Assembly (NCBI GenBank): GCA_019409045.1
Contig: DXVG01000104.1
Location: forward strand, 1 to 6,516
Length of the DNA: 6,516 nucleotides
Origin: Clostridiales bacterium
Lineage (GTDB): Bacteria > Bacillota > Clostridia > Christensenellales > Aristaeellaceae
Reading direction: 5' to 3'
A program made the position numbers and the translations under genes. Below are positions 6,164 through 6,516 of this stretch, in pieces. The notes below the pieces were generated by a model, which did not search any database, was not told where the DNA came from, and worked only from the letters and a program-made list of their open reading frames with translations. Position 1 is the first letter of the stretch, and each line of letters begins with the position of its first letter.

Positions 6164-6516
6164 TCAGGCCAGATACAGGGAGACCCTGTCCAGTATGCGA
6201 TTCAAATTGTCGGCCATGGAGATCATGCCCGATAAGTAGATGGTGCCGCGGCACATCTCGTCCAGCGTCGATGCCGTGCCGGTGAACAGCCCGTGCGCCA
6301 GGTCGATGTCGGCAAATTCCATGATGACGCGCGGCTTTTCGCAGGGCTGTTTGATGGTGGTGAAATGATGATCCTTGACGCGGATGGTCAGGGAAACGGC
6401 GTCCTTGATGCCCAGCGACAGATCGCCATCCACCGTATACGAGGCCGACAGGCGGGCGATGGGGTCTGTGTTGGCCAGGGCCGAAATCGCCCCGGCGATG
6501 GTGTACATGGTGAGGA
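6164..6516 (-). CDS. SCP2-like (sterol carrier / lipid-binding fold) protein, C-terminal part
   Basis: The gene runs off the window: the frame stays open past a Met codon at 6508, and no ribosome binding site precedes that codon, so the true start is probably upstream. About 117 codons are visible. Counting from that Met, the pattern resembles an SCP2-like domain: LSLGIKDAVSLTIRVKDHHF (about 31-50), a strand with PRVIMEFADIDLAHGLFTG (about 59-77), a helix over TLDEMCRGTIYLSGMI (about 81-96), and an amphipathic end ADNLNRILDRVSLYL (about 99-113). The fold forms a hydrophobic tunnel that binds lipids or other apolar ligands, and the final helix usually closes it. The stop at 6164 lies 13 bp before the aminotransferase start, inside that gene's ribosome binding site, implying coupled expression. 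It has no recognisable catalytic motif. Family assignment is by motif feel, with moderate certainty; the ligand is unknown. Confidence 0.65.
   Translation of the reverse strand, partial: LTMYTIAGAISALANTDPIARLSASYTVDGDLSLGIKDAVSLTIRVKDHHFTTIKQPCEKPRVIMEFADIDLAHGLFTGTASTLDEMCRGTIYLSGMISMADNLNRILDRVSLYLA

Noticed and set aside
4819..6285. A 488-codon open frame on the + strand opposite the aminotransferase gene
   Set aside because: It is antisense to a clear PLP enzyme, has a biased His/Val/Gly/Arg composition and no ribosome binding site, and its start overlaps the terminator region.
1..6516. CRISPR arrays, tRNA/rRNA genes, insertion sequences, attachment sites
   Set aside because: No regularly spaced repeats, cloverleaf or rRNA-like blocks, transposase or integrase motifs or terminal inverted repeats were seen on either strand.

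Overview
The window is GC-rich, dense bacterial DNA. It carries Shine-Dalgarno sites close to AAGGAGG about 7 nt before each start, a near-consensus housekeeping promoter, a probable cre site and a clostridial-type cell-wall protein with SH3 repeats. Together these suggest a high-GC member of the Firmicutes (Clostridia, possibly gut-associated). The lineage is inferred from gene style only; no rRNA or tRNA gene is present to confirm it.

Layout. (1) Bases 2-1240, + strand: the 3' part of a cell-wall protein with SH3-type repeats, a peptidoglycan-binding domain and a C-terminal domain carrying a variant of the L,D-transpeptidase His/Cys signature. (2) 1264-1302: a terminator hairpin shared with the convergent regulator gene. 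(3) 1323-2210, - strand: an AraC-family regulator. (4) 2211-2389: the divergent control region, with an exact TTGACA-N17-TATACT promoter, paired TTGA-type repeats about two helical turns apart, and a cre-like site in the leader. (5) 2390-4785, + strand: a tight three-gene operon of L-rhamnose mutarotase (rhaM), L-rhamnose isomerase (rhaA, 4-bp ATGA overlap) and an inositol-monophosphatase-family phosphatase (18 bp downstream). (6) 4842-4875: a hairpin between convergent units. (7) 6516-4882, - strand: a two-gene unit with the end of an SCP2-like protein followed by a class III PLP aminotransferase.

How the genes work together. RhaM interconverts the anomers of L-rhamnose and RhaA isomerises L-rhamnose to L-rhamnulose, so the operon performs the entry steps of rhamnose catabolism. 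It is probably controlled by the divergent AraC protein and by carbon catabolite repression. The usual next enzymes, rhamnulokinase and rhamnulose-1-phosphate aldolase, are not in the window; a phosphatase-family protein takes the third place. The aminotransferase/SCP2 unit looks independent and its substrate cannot be read from the sequence. I see no mobile element, CRISPR array or clearly new defence-type system. The less ordinary points are the phosphatase in the rhamnose operon, the aminotransferase-SCP2 pairing and the variant transpeptidase-like domain.
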